Source: Acanthochlamys bracteata (lineage: Eukaryota; Streptophyta; Magnoliopsida; Pandanales; Velloziaceae). Taken from it: a DNA stretch of 64,000 bases. Positions 34,401-46,083 of this stretch are shown piece after piece (position 1 is the stretch's first letter; each line of letters starts with the position of its first letter). A program made the translations under genes and the position numbers. Under the pieces are notes generated by a model. That model worked only from the letters and a program-made list of their open reading frames with translations. It had not been told where the DNA came from and did not search any database. The DNA lies in contig CM034141.1 in the NCBI GenBank assembly GCA_019914995.1, positions 7,139,167 to 7,203,166 on the forward strand. The letters run 5' to 3'.

Positions 34401-34885
34401 ATGCAAAAGAAAGCGAGATAAGAATGAATAGAAGGACCTCAATTTCAGTCCAATCTGCGGAACTAGACCGGCTGCCTTGAGATTGCCTGACCGTGTCTGT
34501 TATTAATCTGCAAAACAAATGGAATAGTGTGAACTAGCCGGTGCAACAAAATAGATTCCGAAGTTGATAATATTGAAAATTCTCTAACAGAAAGGAATGA
34601 CCGTTCGATCTGGGAGTAGAGCTGTATGGCAACGGAGTCGGGAGCGGTGGTGGTGGTAGGGATAGGGACGGAGGGAGTTCTTCGGTCCTCCATGTTGTCG
34701 TTGGAGGAGGCTATGCAGAAACAGCGAAGGGATGCAACTCGCCGCTTCTGCTCGCTGAAACGAAGATACAGCCGTCGGGGCCGTTGCGGGAGAAGGAAAC
34801 AGGGATTGAACTGCGGTCGATGCGAGGGCAACAACAACGGCGATGTGTTCGTCATCGCCATCATCGACAGATAGAGATCGATCAA
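31428..34885 (-). CDS. Chloroplast DUF1350 (alpha/beta-hydrolase-like) protein
   Basis: Ten exons, read on the minus strand: 34602-34885, 34438-34507, 34112-34236, 33849-33957, 33700-33763, 33565-33620, 32925-33032, 32615-32764, 31861-32028, 31428-31661; product 455 residues. The DUF1350 core runs from about residue 110: GAWVLMPKNMKPTSVVHFIGG, then a GHSLGS nucleophile-elbow-like motif (FGVGHSLGSVIHLLIG), then FNN(K), and the C-terminal GDHGLPLQQVLPDIPPAM. GHSLGS fits the alpha/beta-hydrolase pattern GxSxG, but the substrate is unknown. The N-terminal 60-70 residues are basic and serine-rich, as for a plastid transit peptide. The start could be Met1 (34885) or Met9 (34861, ATGG context); the latter is my preference. 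It lies tail to tail with ODB2. Confidence 0.9.
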
Positions 34886-35597
34886 TAAATAAATCTAAAA
34901 AAGTAACAGTGAAGAAGATGAAGTGAACACGTTCGCCGGAGAGTTATTCTGCAGCGTCACGCAACTCCAAAGTCCAAAACTACCGCTGCTCTACTCTGCT
35001 CCACGATGGGCCACGTCATAGGTTTACATATTTTTGAATGGACTGCTCGGACTTTATTCGGGCCGTCAGTATAAAGCCCATCAGTCCTCGATTTAAAGAC
35101 TCTTTCCCTTTGTTATCATCTTTTTACCGTTGTGTTGCGGTCAAATAAAAACACATTTAATCAAAAATAAAATAAATCAAGATTCATACATCTTGTCAAA
35201 CTGGATTCCCTTTTAGTTAAATCAGTACTTATAAAATAATTTTTTTAAATAAAAAAAATAACCAACTTTTCAAAAAAAATAAGGAATAAAAAATTTTATT
35301 ATTTCAAAATTTTTATATTTTTAAATTATTAAATAATTCTATTTTAAAAAATATATTACAAAATATAAAATAAAAAATTAATAATCAATTTTAAAAAAAA
35401 TATTTCCCAAAACTACCCCGTCTAACACCCCTTTTGCTTGCCATCATGCATCATCTAATTCCTCCGCCTACGATCGATGATGATGACGACGAAGTCATTG
35501 ACAGCGATGCTGGCGTGCATCGATCAATCCTTGTCAGATGATGACCATGTCGCATGCAGAAGGCCATGATCGATCGTGTGCCTCCGCCACCGTCGTT
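34886..35597. other. Spacer with AT-rich repeat, upstream of ARIADNE relic
   Basis: Contains the DUF1350 promoter and an AT-rich block at about 35215-35405 that resembles the window's MITE family (ends near TTATAAAATAA and AATAATCAATTTT), listed with lower certainty. A run of Asp codons at about 35474-35495 may be the decayed N-terminus of the ARIADNE relic. Confidence 0.4.
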
Positions 35598-36026
35598 AAC
35601 GTTCTCTCTGAGGACAATTAATGTCGCCCGCATGGACGATGCGTCTGCATATACTCTCTCCGCCGTCCTCTCTCTACCCAAGACTACCGCCTCTCACCTC
35701 TCAGTAATTACCACTGGAGCGTAAGCCAATTAAGTCGATCGAAAGACGCCTGGTTCGCCAACGAGGACAATGTCAGTAGTCGCTATCATCACGCATACCC
35801 GTCTAATACTTCAAAGGCAACCTGCGGCATATGCTTCGAGGAGTAGAGCACCGAAAAGGTCAGATCGTCTCTAATTTGGAGTGCTGGACTTCTTACGACA
35901 TGACCTCGATCGATGCCTGACCTTAGCTGCATGCCCTACCTGAGCGACGACATGGTGGAGGGGTTCGCCCCATCGATCCAAGTGAAAGAGCATGTAACGG
36001 CGCTACCTGCTGCTTCCTACGTGGAG
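35598..36026 (+). pseudogene. ARIADNE-type RBR ubiquitin-ligase relic
   Basis: Pieces of a plant ARI protein occur in order but in shifting frames. They are NVLSED (about 35598), then RMDDASAYTLSAVLSLPKTT, SNYHWSVSQLS, DAWFANEDNV, then TCGICFEE followed by an in-frame TAG at the RING1 start, and finally MPDLSC and DDMVEGFAP ... ASYVE (up to 36026). In family members these blocks are the conserved 'VLSI...LL..H.WSV....DEWFA.E..VR' region, the first RING cysteines and the end of RING1 before the IBR. Large parts, including most zinc ligands, are deleted. ARI proteins are RING-between-RING E3 ligases; this copy is non-functional. It lies between two unrelated genes, so it arose by duplication or transposition. 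Confidence 0.72.
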
Positions 36027-36378
36027 GCTAGGCGAGGAACAGCAATTGTTTTAATTACCTTCCTAATTAATAATTGTTTTTTTCCTAATTAATAAATAAA
36101 TAATAACTTGCTAACGGAGGTGACGGGCAAATTTAACGGAAGTAGAAGGACGCCATCCAATGTTAACAACGCGGTTACGCTACCAATACCACCGCCGCGT
36201 TCTCGTGTTCTGTTTCTGGAACCTCTCGCCGCTCTCTTCTAGTAGATCTTCTCCCAATCTCTCTCAAATCGAATCGTACGTGTTGTTGTTGTTTGTTTGT
36301 CGATAGATCAAATCGAGAGGAGGAGCAATCGTAGCGTTGATTCGAAGAATCAATTGGAAGAGTAATCAATTCAATCGA

Positions 36379-37913
36379 ATGGCTTTGAATCCAGGGCTGC
36401 TCGGGAACGGCATGCCGGTGCCTTTCGTCGGCGAGATGTTCGTCCTTTCCCGCGATGGCGTCGAATTCGAAGTCGACAAGGTACCACTACAAGGGTACGT
36501 ACTGTTCACCTTACCTTCTCGTCCGTTTCCTTTTGGCTGCGTAATTACATAACAACACTGAAAAATCCAGAAAACTCTGAATTAAATGCTTCATATTGAT
36601 CAGAACACCTTGTGTTGTTGTATGTACACCTTCCTAAAAACTAATTTTTGGTTTGGATTCTCCTGTGACTGAGAGCATTTGTGCAATGTCGAATCTTTCC
36701 ACTGACGACCAATTTTCTATGATTCCTTATATGTTTGTGCAGGGTTCATGGTGGTCGTGTCAAAGCAAAGGGAACTATTTACTTGTCAAACATCCGGATG
36801 GTCTTTGTTTCCGAGAGACCTGAGAGCTCCTTTGTCGCTTTTGATATGCCCCTGGTATGGATGAGCCACTCAACGCTTTTATCTTTCATGGTTGTTTTGT
36901 TTTGGCTAAATGCTCGATATCCTTCTCTGTTTTTTTTTCTTATGCTTTATTATTAACACTGGGGAGCTAACGCTAGCGCCTATAGGTTCTTTTTTTCTCT
37001 TGTAGAATTATAATGTGAAAATACTTGCTTTAGCTCATCATGCACTCGAACTCTGGGCGTGATGTTCATAAAGTGGTTAAATTAATCTTGTGAGCTAAAC
37101 CATTTCTAATTGGCCACCTTTGAACATCTATAACCATTTTTGTTCTTGTTCTCCATGGACTATAGAAGTGGATGATAGTAATGCCTTTTCTCAAGTGTGA
37201 GGATAATAATAAAAGACAAACATGTGGTGTATGGCAAGAAGATATTTTACCTATACCAGGAGAGGTTCTTATAGCCAGCAGGAGTTCTCTGGCCACTTGC
37301 TGATCACATTTTTGCTTCCCTTGGCAGCTTTATGTACATGGCGAGAAGTTTAACCAGCCAATCTTCCACTGCAATAATATATCGGGTTTTGTGGAACCTG
37401 TAAGTAATTTTCCAGTTAACACATGATTATTACGTCAATACTTGATGTGCTTGTATTTCACCTAATGCGCAATATTCTCACCTTTAGGTGGTCCCCGATG
37501 ACCAGCACAGGGCTTTATACTCCACACATACTTTTAAAATCCTCTTCAAAGAAGGTGGTTGCGGAACTTTTGTTCCCCTTTTCCTAAATTTGATTGCTTC
37601 AGTTAGGCGATACAACCAACAGTATGCACAAGCTGCTACCAACATGCCTGCACCTCAGGTGGATCCACTACAAGCTGCACAAACACCAGTTGACGAAGTG
37701 ATGAGACACGCGTGAGTACATAGACAATAGCGTTGCATTCATCACAATTTTATTATTCGGGATCCTGCATTATTTAATATTTTGGACGTTTTTGTGGCAT
37801 TCAGGTATGTGGATCCAAATGATCCAACTCGTATTTTCCTGCAGCAGCCAACCACAGAATCTCAACTGAGGCGTAGAGCATACCACCCTCAGAATGTTGA
37901 AGACAAGTATTAA
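36379..37913 (+). CDS. GRAM-domain (WBP2/UPF0664-like) protein
   Basis: Five exons: 36379-36494, 36743-36854, 37328-37399, 37488-37711, 37805-37913; product 210 residues. The whole protein aligns with the small eukaryotic GRAM/WBP2 family (plant members are annotated as UPF0664 stress-induced-like). Recognisable blocks are FVGEMFVLSRDGVEFEV, GRVKAKGTIYLSNIRMVFVS, a GRAM strand pattern through FDMPLLYVHGEKFNQPIFHCNNISGFVEPV, and TFKILFKEGGCGTFVPLF. The C-terminal tail is proline/glutamine-rich and ends RRRAYHPQNVEDKY. GRAM folds usually bind lipids or act as protein adaptors; the exact role of plant members is unknown. The start was chosen at MALNPGLL, which fits the family, rather than the in-frame ATG at 36337. 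Confidence 0.93.
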
Positions 37914-38589
37914 TATTGTGTAGATACTAAGTACAATGTGTAACAAAATAACTTTTGTGAAGGGTTTTACAGTTGGAATGAAATAATGTTATCTGTCGTG
38001 GGTACTGATTTGTTGTTTGTAGTTGCAGTTTAATGTTGCAGCTTGCAGCAGTTTGCATCGTGCAACACCTTGTTTCTTAAAGCAGTATGTAATTAGCATT
38101 TGGGAACATCCCAGAAGCTTAACTACAGATACTAAAATGATAAATGCAACCTTGGTTGAAATTTATTCTTCAATTTTAGAAGGCAGACGGGATTTTGAGC
38201 GATATTAAAGGATGTGAAGGATCTAATTACATGATCAGTAGCAGAATCTATAAATACTGAAAAGAATGGGAAAGTCAGTACAATAATCCTACTACGTTCT
38301 TTCTACAGTTTGTCGTGAACGTCCAGTAATAAGCTACATCAGGAATTCACGCCTTTATTTACTAAATACAGATCATTCCAAGTTTCAGTCATCATTAGTG
38401 AGAAAAACTTAATTTTTGCTGTTGGTCTTCGGGAAGAGGCAAGCTCCTGTTGCTGCTGGTTTCAGTGTTTCTCCTATGGCTTGATATATTTTCTTCAGCA
38501 ACTTCAATCGTTGCATTTTCAAGAAAACAAGGCAGCAGCTTCAATAAATGGGGATGTATTAATCAGCTTAATGGAACTGCTGAGTATTG
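37914..38589. other. Convergent 3' spacer
   Basis: 3' ends of the GRAM gene (+) and of the tRNA-binding gene (-). A 36-codon minus-strand frame at about 38418-38528 (MQRLKLLKKIYQAIGETL) looks somewhat protein-like but has no recognised family and probably lies in the 3' untranslated region. Confidence 0.45.
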
Positions 38590-41277
38590 TTAGGATATAT
38601 TCGCACATTTCAGCGACTTGCAAACAACAGTCCCTGTTGAAGTGCGCATAGGGTGGGTGCCACAAAGTACTGCTACACATGCATCTGTTGTTTTAAGATG
38701 AGGCTGAACAAATTCCCATAGCTTCTTCTTCTGAATCTGATTACCATAACAGAATCCATCGTTACTTCACATAAGAAAAGATATTCTTGATCATTCCATG
38801 TAAAAAGTAAAGTACAAAAGTGAAGTCTCGGAATTGTATTGTGAAGATGCAGATCATGACATATAAACTAAGAACTGCAACGTATGCATCATGTTAATTA
38901 ACACTTCGACACATCACAATATTGAAGAATGTGTTTTCATGCTATCGCTGATTTGGGTAAGAATTCTTGAAATCTGGAGAGAGGGATTGGATAACCACTG
39001 AAGGGTGTTAAAGCTGTGATTTAGGCTGGAGAATGGTTATGTGGATATCTACCACATAACTGCAGGGAAAATAAAGAAAGTTGTCAAAGCAGCTCGAGGA
39101 CTATTTCTTCTTTGTGTTGAATTATCATGTCCACACTAGATGCATTCTAGCTTCCATGCATGGCATATCGCTGCTTCTTAGAAGGCTGCAGCACCGCTAT
39201 TGGTTCAATTAATATAATGGTGTGTAACCTATGGGCAAATATGAAATCAGAATATACGCCAACAAGCCGCCGCCGCCAATCGAGGACAAGTTACGGAAAG
39301 ATAGGCTTAGACGATTCAGGTATGTCTTGTGCAGACTTAACGATGCTACAGTGCATAAGAGTGATGTGATTTTTCTTGAACACTTAAAGAAAAAAAGAGG
39401 TAGACCAAAATTAACTTTGCCTAGGATGGTGGCGAAGGATTTAGAGGACTTGGATCCTTTCGCTAGATCTGATTTATAATCGAAGGAAATGTAAAAAACG
39501 GATTCATCTAGCCGACCCCACGCAAGTGGGATAAAGGCTTAGTTTGTTGTTGTTGTTAACCTATGGATCAAAGTTTGTAGAAATTTCTAAAACTGTATTG
39601 CCCTTCTACAGCTTAATAAACCAACTCTATAAAATGGTAAAAGCTTAAGGATTATCAAATTGCTTATGGCGAGTTCAAATAATATTTGAGGAGTATTAGT
39701 CAAAGCAAGTTGTTGAGAAACTCGAAGGACCTGAGGATAAGGTGCGCATACTCGTGTCTCTACAAGAGGAGTATGTTACCTTTGGAACGGAAAATCAGGA
39801 TTGGGATAAATGTAAATGATGGAAAGATTAAAATTTTATGTTATTATACAAGACTGCACACATCTACAAAAGCAATATGGAAAAAGTAACTCAGACTCCA
39901 GACATCTTTATTGAGCTCTGCATCTGATCTTAGAGGAACATATAGCATAATTAACAAAAGAATCTGCAATTTGCATCCAATCTGATACATATGCTATAAA
40001 GATGAAGCACATAAAAAGGTGAAACGCATTGCCTTGAAAAAACAACTTTTTATCTTTTCCCTTAAAAATTCTACTTGTAATTGTACAATTTTCTCGTGAA
40101 GAACTAACATAAATAAGGCACAGTGGCATCAAGTTATGCAGGGGGAGCTAACACTAACAAACTTCATGATAAGCCAAGTAGCCAACACAGATAAGGATAT
40201 AGTACAGTAAAATCAAGCAAGCAGAGGAGAGTTCTGATGTATGCAGAAACAAACATCTTTACAAAGTGCAGAAAACTTCAGAGACATGAATATAAACGGA
40301 GATGCAGTTGCAAGAGAGGAAACCTGATTAGGTGTGGCGGCTTCTGGCTGGGTGTCCTTAGCCTCTAGTGAGCCGAACCAAATTCTTTCTCCAGGGACAG
40401 AACCATCAGCAGGTATCAGGAGCTCCACATTTTCATGCGCAGCATCAGAAGCAGCCATGAGCATTCCGTTTGATTTGATGCCACGCATGTTCCGTGGCTT
40501 AAGATTAGCAAGAACGACGACACTGGCACCCTGTTTGGCAAAATAGTGAATGCAAAATGTTCAACAAAATTTTCCTCCTCTTGATTTTCATCGGAATTAA
40601 AAAAAATGTCTCCTAACTCTAGCTTATTCTGTAAATAAGAAAGGAGATTGCTAGGGGTGGTAATATATGACCTGCAGTTGATCTAGGGTTACGAAGTTGA
40701 TGAGGCCGCTGCATATGGTTCTTGGCTCGGGCTCGCCGACGTCAACCTCCTCGACATAGAGAGAATCTGCATCGGGATGCCTCCAGGCGCGGAGCACATG
40801 GCCCACTCGGATGTCGAGCAACTCCGCAGCTTCCTTTATCTTCTTCTCGTTATCTTCTTCTTCTTGCTGTTGTTGTTCTTCTTGAACTGACGCTATCGGT
40901 GCAAAAGAAGGAGGGGGAACGATATCACTAGGAGCAGCAGCAGCAGCAGTATGAGATGAAGAAGGTTCTCCGTGGGAGGGGGAGGGCGACTGCGAGGGAG
41001 GGTTCTCCACAGGAGCTGCGGCGGTAGAGAAGAACCTCGTGGATGATTGCGAGGAGAAAGAAGAAGAAGAAGGAAATGGTTGATGAAAGGAAAGGGCAGG
41101 GCTTCCCGCAACCACCGGTGAAGAATACAAAGACAAGAAAAACTTGTTCTTTCTGGACCCGGAACCAAACCAAAAACCAAGTCCAAATCCAAATCCACCG
41201 GCGGAGGAGGTCAGGCTTCTCAGCGGCACACCCGCCGCCATTGCCATCATGTTCTTCGTCTTCGTCTTTCTTCTCAC
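38590..41277 (-). CDS. Organellar tRNA-binding (EMAP II/Arc1p-type) domain protein
   Basis: Three exons on the minus strand: 40672-41277, 40324-40530, 38590-38736; product 319 residues, all phases zero. Residues 1-150 are low complexity (serine, proline, alanine, a glutamine/glutamate run) with an N-terminus suited to organelle targeting. From about residue 153 comes the tRNA-binding OB fold: [70 protein letters not shown], and then the last exon's [14 protein letters not shown]. This domain is found in EMAP II, Arc1p and the MetRS C-terminal extension and holds tRNA in trans. The 1.6-kb second intron contains a truncated LINE. It faces the WD40 gene head to head at about 860 bp. The start could also be Met10, Met11 or Met13. 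Confidence 0.9.
39235..39556 (+). mobile_element. 5'-truncated LINE (non-LTR retrotransposon) 3' end with (TTG)n tail
   Basis: 322 bp flanked by a perfect 10-bp target-site duplication TAACCTATGG (39225-39234 and 39557-39566). Inside is the end of a plant LINE reverse-transcriptase [43 protein letters not shown], then stops and [11 protein letters not shown]. The element ends in the (TTG)n tail, GTTTGTTGTTGTTGTT, typical of this LINE group. It is on the + strand, antisense to the host gene whose intron it occupies. Most of the roughly 5-7 kb of a full element is missing, as expected from incomplete target-primed reverse transcription. Confidence 0.9.
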
Positions 41278-42136
41278 TCCTCAGTTGAGTTCCTTTTTCA
41301 ATGTGGATCAGTTTGGATTCTAGTGGGCCTTGGCCAAGTAGGCTAGAGCCTACATACAGATTGTGTTAAATGGGCTTGGGCTGTTTAGTTACATCTTTAG
41401 CTTAACACTCTATCAATCTTTAAGTATAAGGCCCGAGTTGGTTAATATATTATTAAGAGATTGGAAGTATTTATGAAATAGAATTTTTTTGAAATAGAAA
41501 ATATTTTTTTTTTAAAATAAGTTTTATTTTTTTTATTTTTAAAAAAATAATAAAAATATACAATAAAAAAATTTTACTCTGTAGAATTTTTTTATATTTT
41601 TTAAATTTTTAAATAAATTTTTTATATATTTTAAAAATATGTATTAAAAAAAATAAAATAAAAAAAATTTGAGAAAAACTGATAACCGATTTTCAAAATC
41701 AGCCCCACACCCGCTGTTTGGTTCTCCGTTTCAAGAGCTATTTATCAATTTTTCTCAATTTTTTTTTATTTCACATTTTTCAATATATATTTTATAAGTA
41801 TATAAAAAATTTATTTAAAAATTTAGAAAGTGTAAAAAAATTTTACAAAATGAGATCTTTTTATTACATATTTTTATTATTTTTTTTAAAATAAAAAAAT
41901 ATAACTTATTTTCAAAAAAAATAAAAATATTTTTTATTTTATAAAGGTTCTATTTCATAATCAATCCCAAACCTCCTAAGAAGTGAACGGGTGAGGGAGA
42001 ACGTTGTTATTGTTATGTTAGTTACCTTAATGACTCACCGGAAAGGAATAGAAGAGGAGGATTGTCATGGCTCGGCGAGGATCGTGATTCAAGTTGGATG
42101 ATTGATCGCGTCGTCAACGGTTGATTCTGTGAGACG
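41278..42136. promoter_or_regulatory. Divergent promoter region filled by a MITE pair
   Basis: Between the tRNA-binding gene (-) and the WD40 gene (+). Site II-like GGGCC/TGGGC motifs occur at about 41325 (GTGGGCCTT) and 41370 (ATGGGCTTGGGC), near the minus-strand gene. The middle is taken up by two AT-rich elements listed next. The promoter of the WD40 gene must lie in the last 160 bp or include the element. Confidence 0.5.
41447..41972. mobile_element. Two adjacent AT-rich MITE copies in opposite orientation
   Basis: 41715-41972 runs from TGTTTGG to CCAAAC and shares long blocks with the ODB2 insertion (TTTCAATA.ATATTTTATAA, ATAAAAAATTTATTTAAAAA, TTTAGAAAGTGTA). The preceding segment, about 41447-41710, reads as an inverted, more diverged relative: TTTATGAAATAGAA on its left corresponds to the inverted TTCTATTTCATAA near the right end of the other copy, and TGATAACCGATTTTC corresponds to its left end. 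Together they form a large imperfect palindrome about 530 bp long. No coding capacity. Confidence 0.65.
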
Positions 42137-45100
42137 ATGGACGCGTTCCAGAAGAAGCAGCCGCCGTTGAAGAAGCCCAAGATGGTAATTCAACAAGATC
42201 AAGAGCAACGACAGAATCCCGCTCAGTGTCCAAGCAAGAACATCAAGGAAGAAGAAGAAGATGAAGAGGAGTCTCTGTTGGCTCTCATTCATCACCGAGC
42301 CAAAGAGGTCGACGCAATCAAGCACAAGATCGCATGTTATCAGTCACAGGTACTACCTAACCTACTACTTTCATCAGATTCACCTGTCAAATTCTTATTC
42401 TTTTAGCTGGTAATCTCAAGCGTCAGATTTATACTTTCAATTAATAATCAAACAACAACAAGAAAAAGAAGACTGACGGAGAAAAGCTTTGATCTTTGCA
42501 GCTGGAAGTTGCCGAGAGGAAGCTGAGAGACTACCAATCCAAGCTTTCCCGTCTCCCCTCACGCTCCAACCACCCATCAACCAACAACGGCGTTAATAAC
42601 ATTAATAATGCTAATAAAGCCGAACCCATGCCCTTCCCCACTGATGGCAACGTCTCTCGGACCCAGCTTGTTGTTCCTGCCACCGTGGTAGACGGAAGAC
42701 CCTCTGAAGCAAAGAAACTATCCAACCCAACCAAACCTCCTTCTGACCCACACCCTTCTCCAGCTTCATCTGAGAAATCTACTACCGTTCCAACTAAATC
42801 TCCAAAGCGCAAACTCGGTATCCATCGAACGCAATTAAACAAAATGACATTTTGGATTGATCGTGTTGTTTCCCATCTTTTCTCTCACAAAGCTACCTTC
42901 TTTCTTCTGATGTGATAAAAATTTGCAGAACAAAAGGAACGCAAAGACTTGATCCCCAGCATTCGAAGCTCAGCGACACCCCATCTACTCCGCTTCCAGC
43001 CAGCCTATCATATCTCCAGCCAGCACAAAAGGAAGTTGAGATGCCTTTTGCTCAACCCAACTGAAGATCATATGTTTGCCACAAGGTAACTAACTCATAT
43101 GTTCCCAGCATTTTCAACACATTTTCGCTTTCAGATTCTACATTCAAGGTCATTACTACGTTGCCATGACCTGTCACCATATTAGTGAGCGAGTTCCTTT
43201 TTAATGGCCAAATGCAGCCTTTGTAACTGCGGTATGTCTCGTTGAATATTTATGAAAGAAAGACCCCCCAGCTTGACATTTGTTATCTTTAGCTTTCAAC
43301 TCTGAGATTAGGTGGGCTCTTCATACCTAATGTAACTAGAGATACATGGTGCTTTTGCACTCCGTCTTACCTAATATTAGATCAACTCTTGAACTTGTAA
43401 TCTTATAGTTAAGATACCTAATCCCATCACCATGCCAGCAAAGTCGTAGAGAGCCCATTGCATGCTACCGATATTTGCATGCAGTCACTTTCTTTGTTCT
43501 TGCAAGCTTTTGACTGAATTTTTCCCCTCTGTGAGATGTGATACTATGCATCGTAAATTTTTTACAATCCCATGCTAGAGTGACTTTTTGCATACAAATT
43601 TGGTCCATTTTCTCCAATGCAAGCCATAGCTTCATTAGCATTGCTGATTTTTCTTGTATATATGTTATTGGTTAAGCAGATTTGGTCTTTGTCTTTGCAA
43701 TCCCCTCTGTCTTTGCTTAAGTATGCAGATTTTGTTTCTTAGCAGCAAAGACCTGGTAATTTGAATCAGTTTTGGTTAAGCAGATTTTGTTTTGCTTATC
43801 CTCTTTCGGAAGCTCTGTTGTCTGTTGAGAATTTTCAGTAGTTCCCTTGATGCTTTTATAGATTTATACATGTAGAAAGTTTCCTCAAATCATATTTCCA
43901 GCTATCATGCACTTGGTCTCTTGCATTTCATGAGAGTTCGAAAAATTGAATTGGTTGTTCAATTTGGGGTATGTTTGTTTCTAGGAGCAACTTATGAGAA
44001 GATTGAACTCATCTTGATATCTTATGCAGTGCATTGGATGGAATAGTGAATCTGTGGCAAGTACAACCAAAAGGGTACATCTCCATGCACTTGGTTGCCT
44101 AGAAATTGTTTTTTTCCTTCATACTTCTAGATCTTCTTGGTTTACAGCAAAGTGTAGATCAAATTATGCCTTAAAATATAGCTGTACAAACTTTTAAACA
44201 TCCTAATCAATTTGTTTTCAGATAAAAACAATACCTAAATGTGATATGTTTTAAGTGTTTAAGTTGACTTCTTAAGCTAAATATTGGAAGATGGACTAAG
44301 CCAACAATACATAACGCAACACTCAAGTAAGCAGGGCATCGAATAGGTTCTGCGGTTCTTAAACTATAGAAAAGGATGTTGTTTTACGAGCTACCTCTCC
44401 AAGATCCAAAGTGTGTACTTCCTGTAGTTGTTTTGATGCCATCTCGTGACTGATGGTTGTATGTTTGCAGAACAAGTGCCTTGTTGCTGAGTAGTACAGA
44501 TAGCATATCTCCTAAAAGGAGATGGCCGGAGGACATCACGTGGCATCCTGCTGGTGATAGCCTATTTGCTTCCTATAGTGCAGATGTTGGTGATTCTCAG
44601 ATCTCTATTATAGATCTTAATTCTACAGGAAAGGTGTAAGACATTTCTAATCTTTTTGTTTGTTAGTCAACTCACTCCCCAGCTAATCTACTATATATCT
44701 AAATCCTAGGTGATTGATTTAGCTGTCATGGTGAATTAGTACTTTGTCTTATGTTCTTGTGAACAGAAGAGGGTCCATTTCCTAGGAGAGAAGCCTCATA
44801 TCAAGGGCATCATAAATGCTATACTCTTCCTGCCTTGGGATGATTCTTGTTTTGCTACTGGTGGAAGTGATCACGCTGTTATACTCTGGCAAGAGAAAGA
44901 TGTTTCATGGAAGCCAAAGGCTTTACACCGGAATCAGCATTCTTCTGCTGTTATGGGTATTGCTGGTCTGCAGCATAAGAAGATCTTATTGTCTGCTGGT
45001 GCTGATAAAAGGATTATCGGTTTTGATATTTTGTCCGCTCGGGCAGAGTTCAAATATCAGGTTGACAGCAAATGCATGAGTGTTCTGCCTAACCCATGCG

Positions 45101-46083
45101 ATTTCAATCTATTTCTTGTGCAAACAGGGTAAGCCTTGAGATTCTCTAAGTTTCTTGCATAGTGCTGTAACTGTTGCTTGTTTGTCTTGCCTGAATTATA
45201 TACCAAAATCATCGCATTGAATGTAATTGTAAACTCTATTTCAGCACCAGTTTTTATGCACCTTTCCATAATTCTGGATCCATTCATTCCTTGTTGCTGT
45301 TGCAGCTGAGCAAAGCACCAGTTCATTTACTTGTTATCTTCCATTATATAGGTATTGACTTTTCAGTGTTGCATGTCATGCCTCCTTTCTTTACTAAATT
45401 TGTGTGCATGTACAAAGAAACTCCATATTTTTGTACCTAGTTTCATTAAGGGTGACTTTGCAGACATGTTCAAGTTGAGCCCCTCTATTTTGTCAATAAA
45501 TTCGACCCATCTATTGGAAACTTAAAATCATGTTTTCAGTAGTTCATTACCTTCATTAGATAAGCTAATGAAGTGAATGTGCAGGGAAGGTATATTTTTG
45601 CAAATTTTAATCGTTTCTATCGTGACTCTTGATCATGTGCCTCTGATTATCATCTTTATCTGCTTGTCAGTTTCATTGCCTATAGGCTTGTTTGTAGAGT
45701 AGACCTTAGTTCTTTTGTTTTCGCAATGCATATATATTGGCTATTACAACCATCTTTTTTGTAGGACACATGGGAGGCAGCTGCGTCTGTTTGATATACG
45801 GTTGAAGCAAAGAGAAGTCCATGCATTTGGTTGGCAGCAAGACAGCAGCGAATCACAGTCTGCATTGATCAATCAAGCGTGGTCACCTGATGGTTGGTAT
45901 ATCTCATCAGGCTCAGCAGACCCAGTGATCCATATATTTGATATCAGGCACAGTGGTCAATCACCATCTCAGTCAGTGCAAGCTCATGAAAAGCGTGTTT
46001 TTAAAGCCGTCTGGCACCAAACATTCCCAATGCTCACCTCCATATCATCAGATCTCAACATTGGATTTCACAAATACGCTTGA
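42137..46083 (+). CDS. WD40-repeat protein with N-terminal coiled coil
   Basis: Seven exons: 42137-42349, 42502-42817, 42929-43085, 44030-44074, 44471-44633, 44767-45128, 45765-46083; product 524 residues. The N-terminus is basic then acidic (KEEEEDEEE) and leads into a predicted coiled coil (about residues 55-85: AKEVDAIKHKI ... LEVAERKLRDYQSKLSRL). A low-complexity serine/proline linker follows. From about residue 190 there are WD40 blades: CLLLNPTEDHMFATSALDGIVNLWQV; ITWHPAGDSLFASYSAD; LFLPWDDSCFATGGSDHAVILWQ; KKILLSAGADKRIIGFD; AWSPDGWYISSGSADPVIHIFD; AVWHQTFPMLTSISSDLNIG. WD40 proteins of this layout act as scaffolds. I do not recognise a specific named orthologue and give no symbol. Introns are all GT-AG. 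Confidence 0.92.

Noticed and set aside
35451-35681. A 76-codon minus-strand gene
   Set aside because: It is antisense to the ARIADNE relic and shows no family resemblance; the plus-strand fragments explain the composition.
39231-39479. An 82-codon protein gene
   Set aside because: It begins in the target-site duplication and continues into the reverse-transcriptase tail of the truncated LINE; it is not an independent gene.
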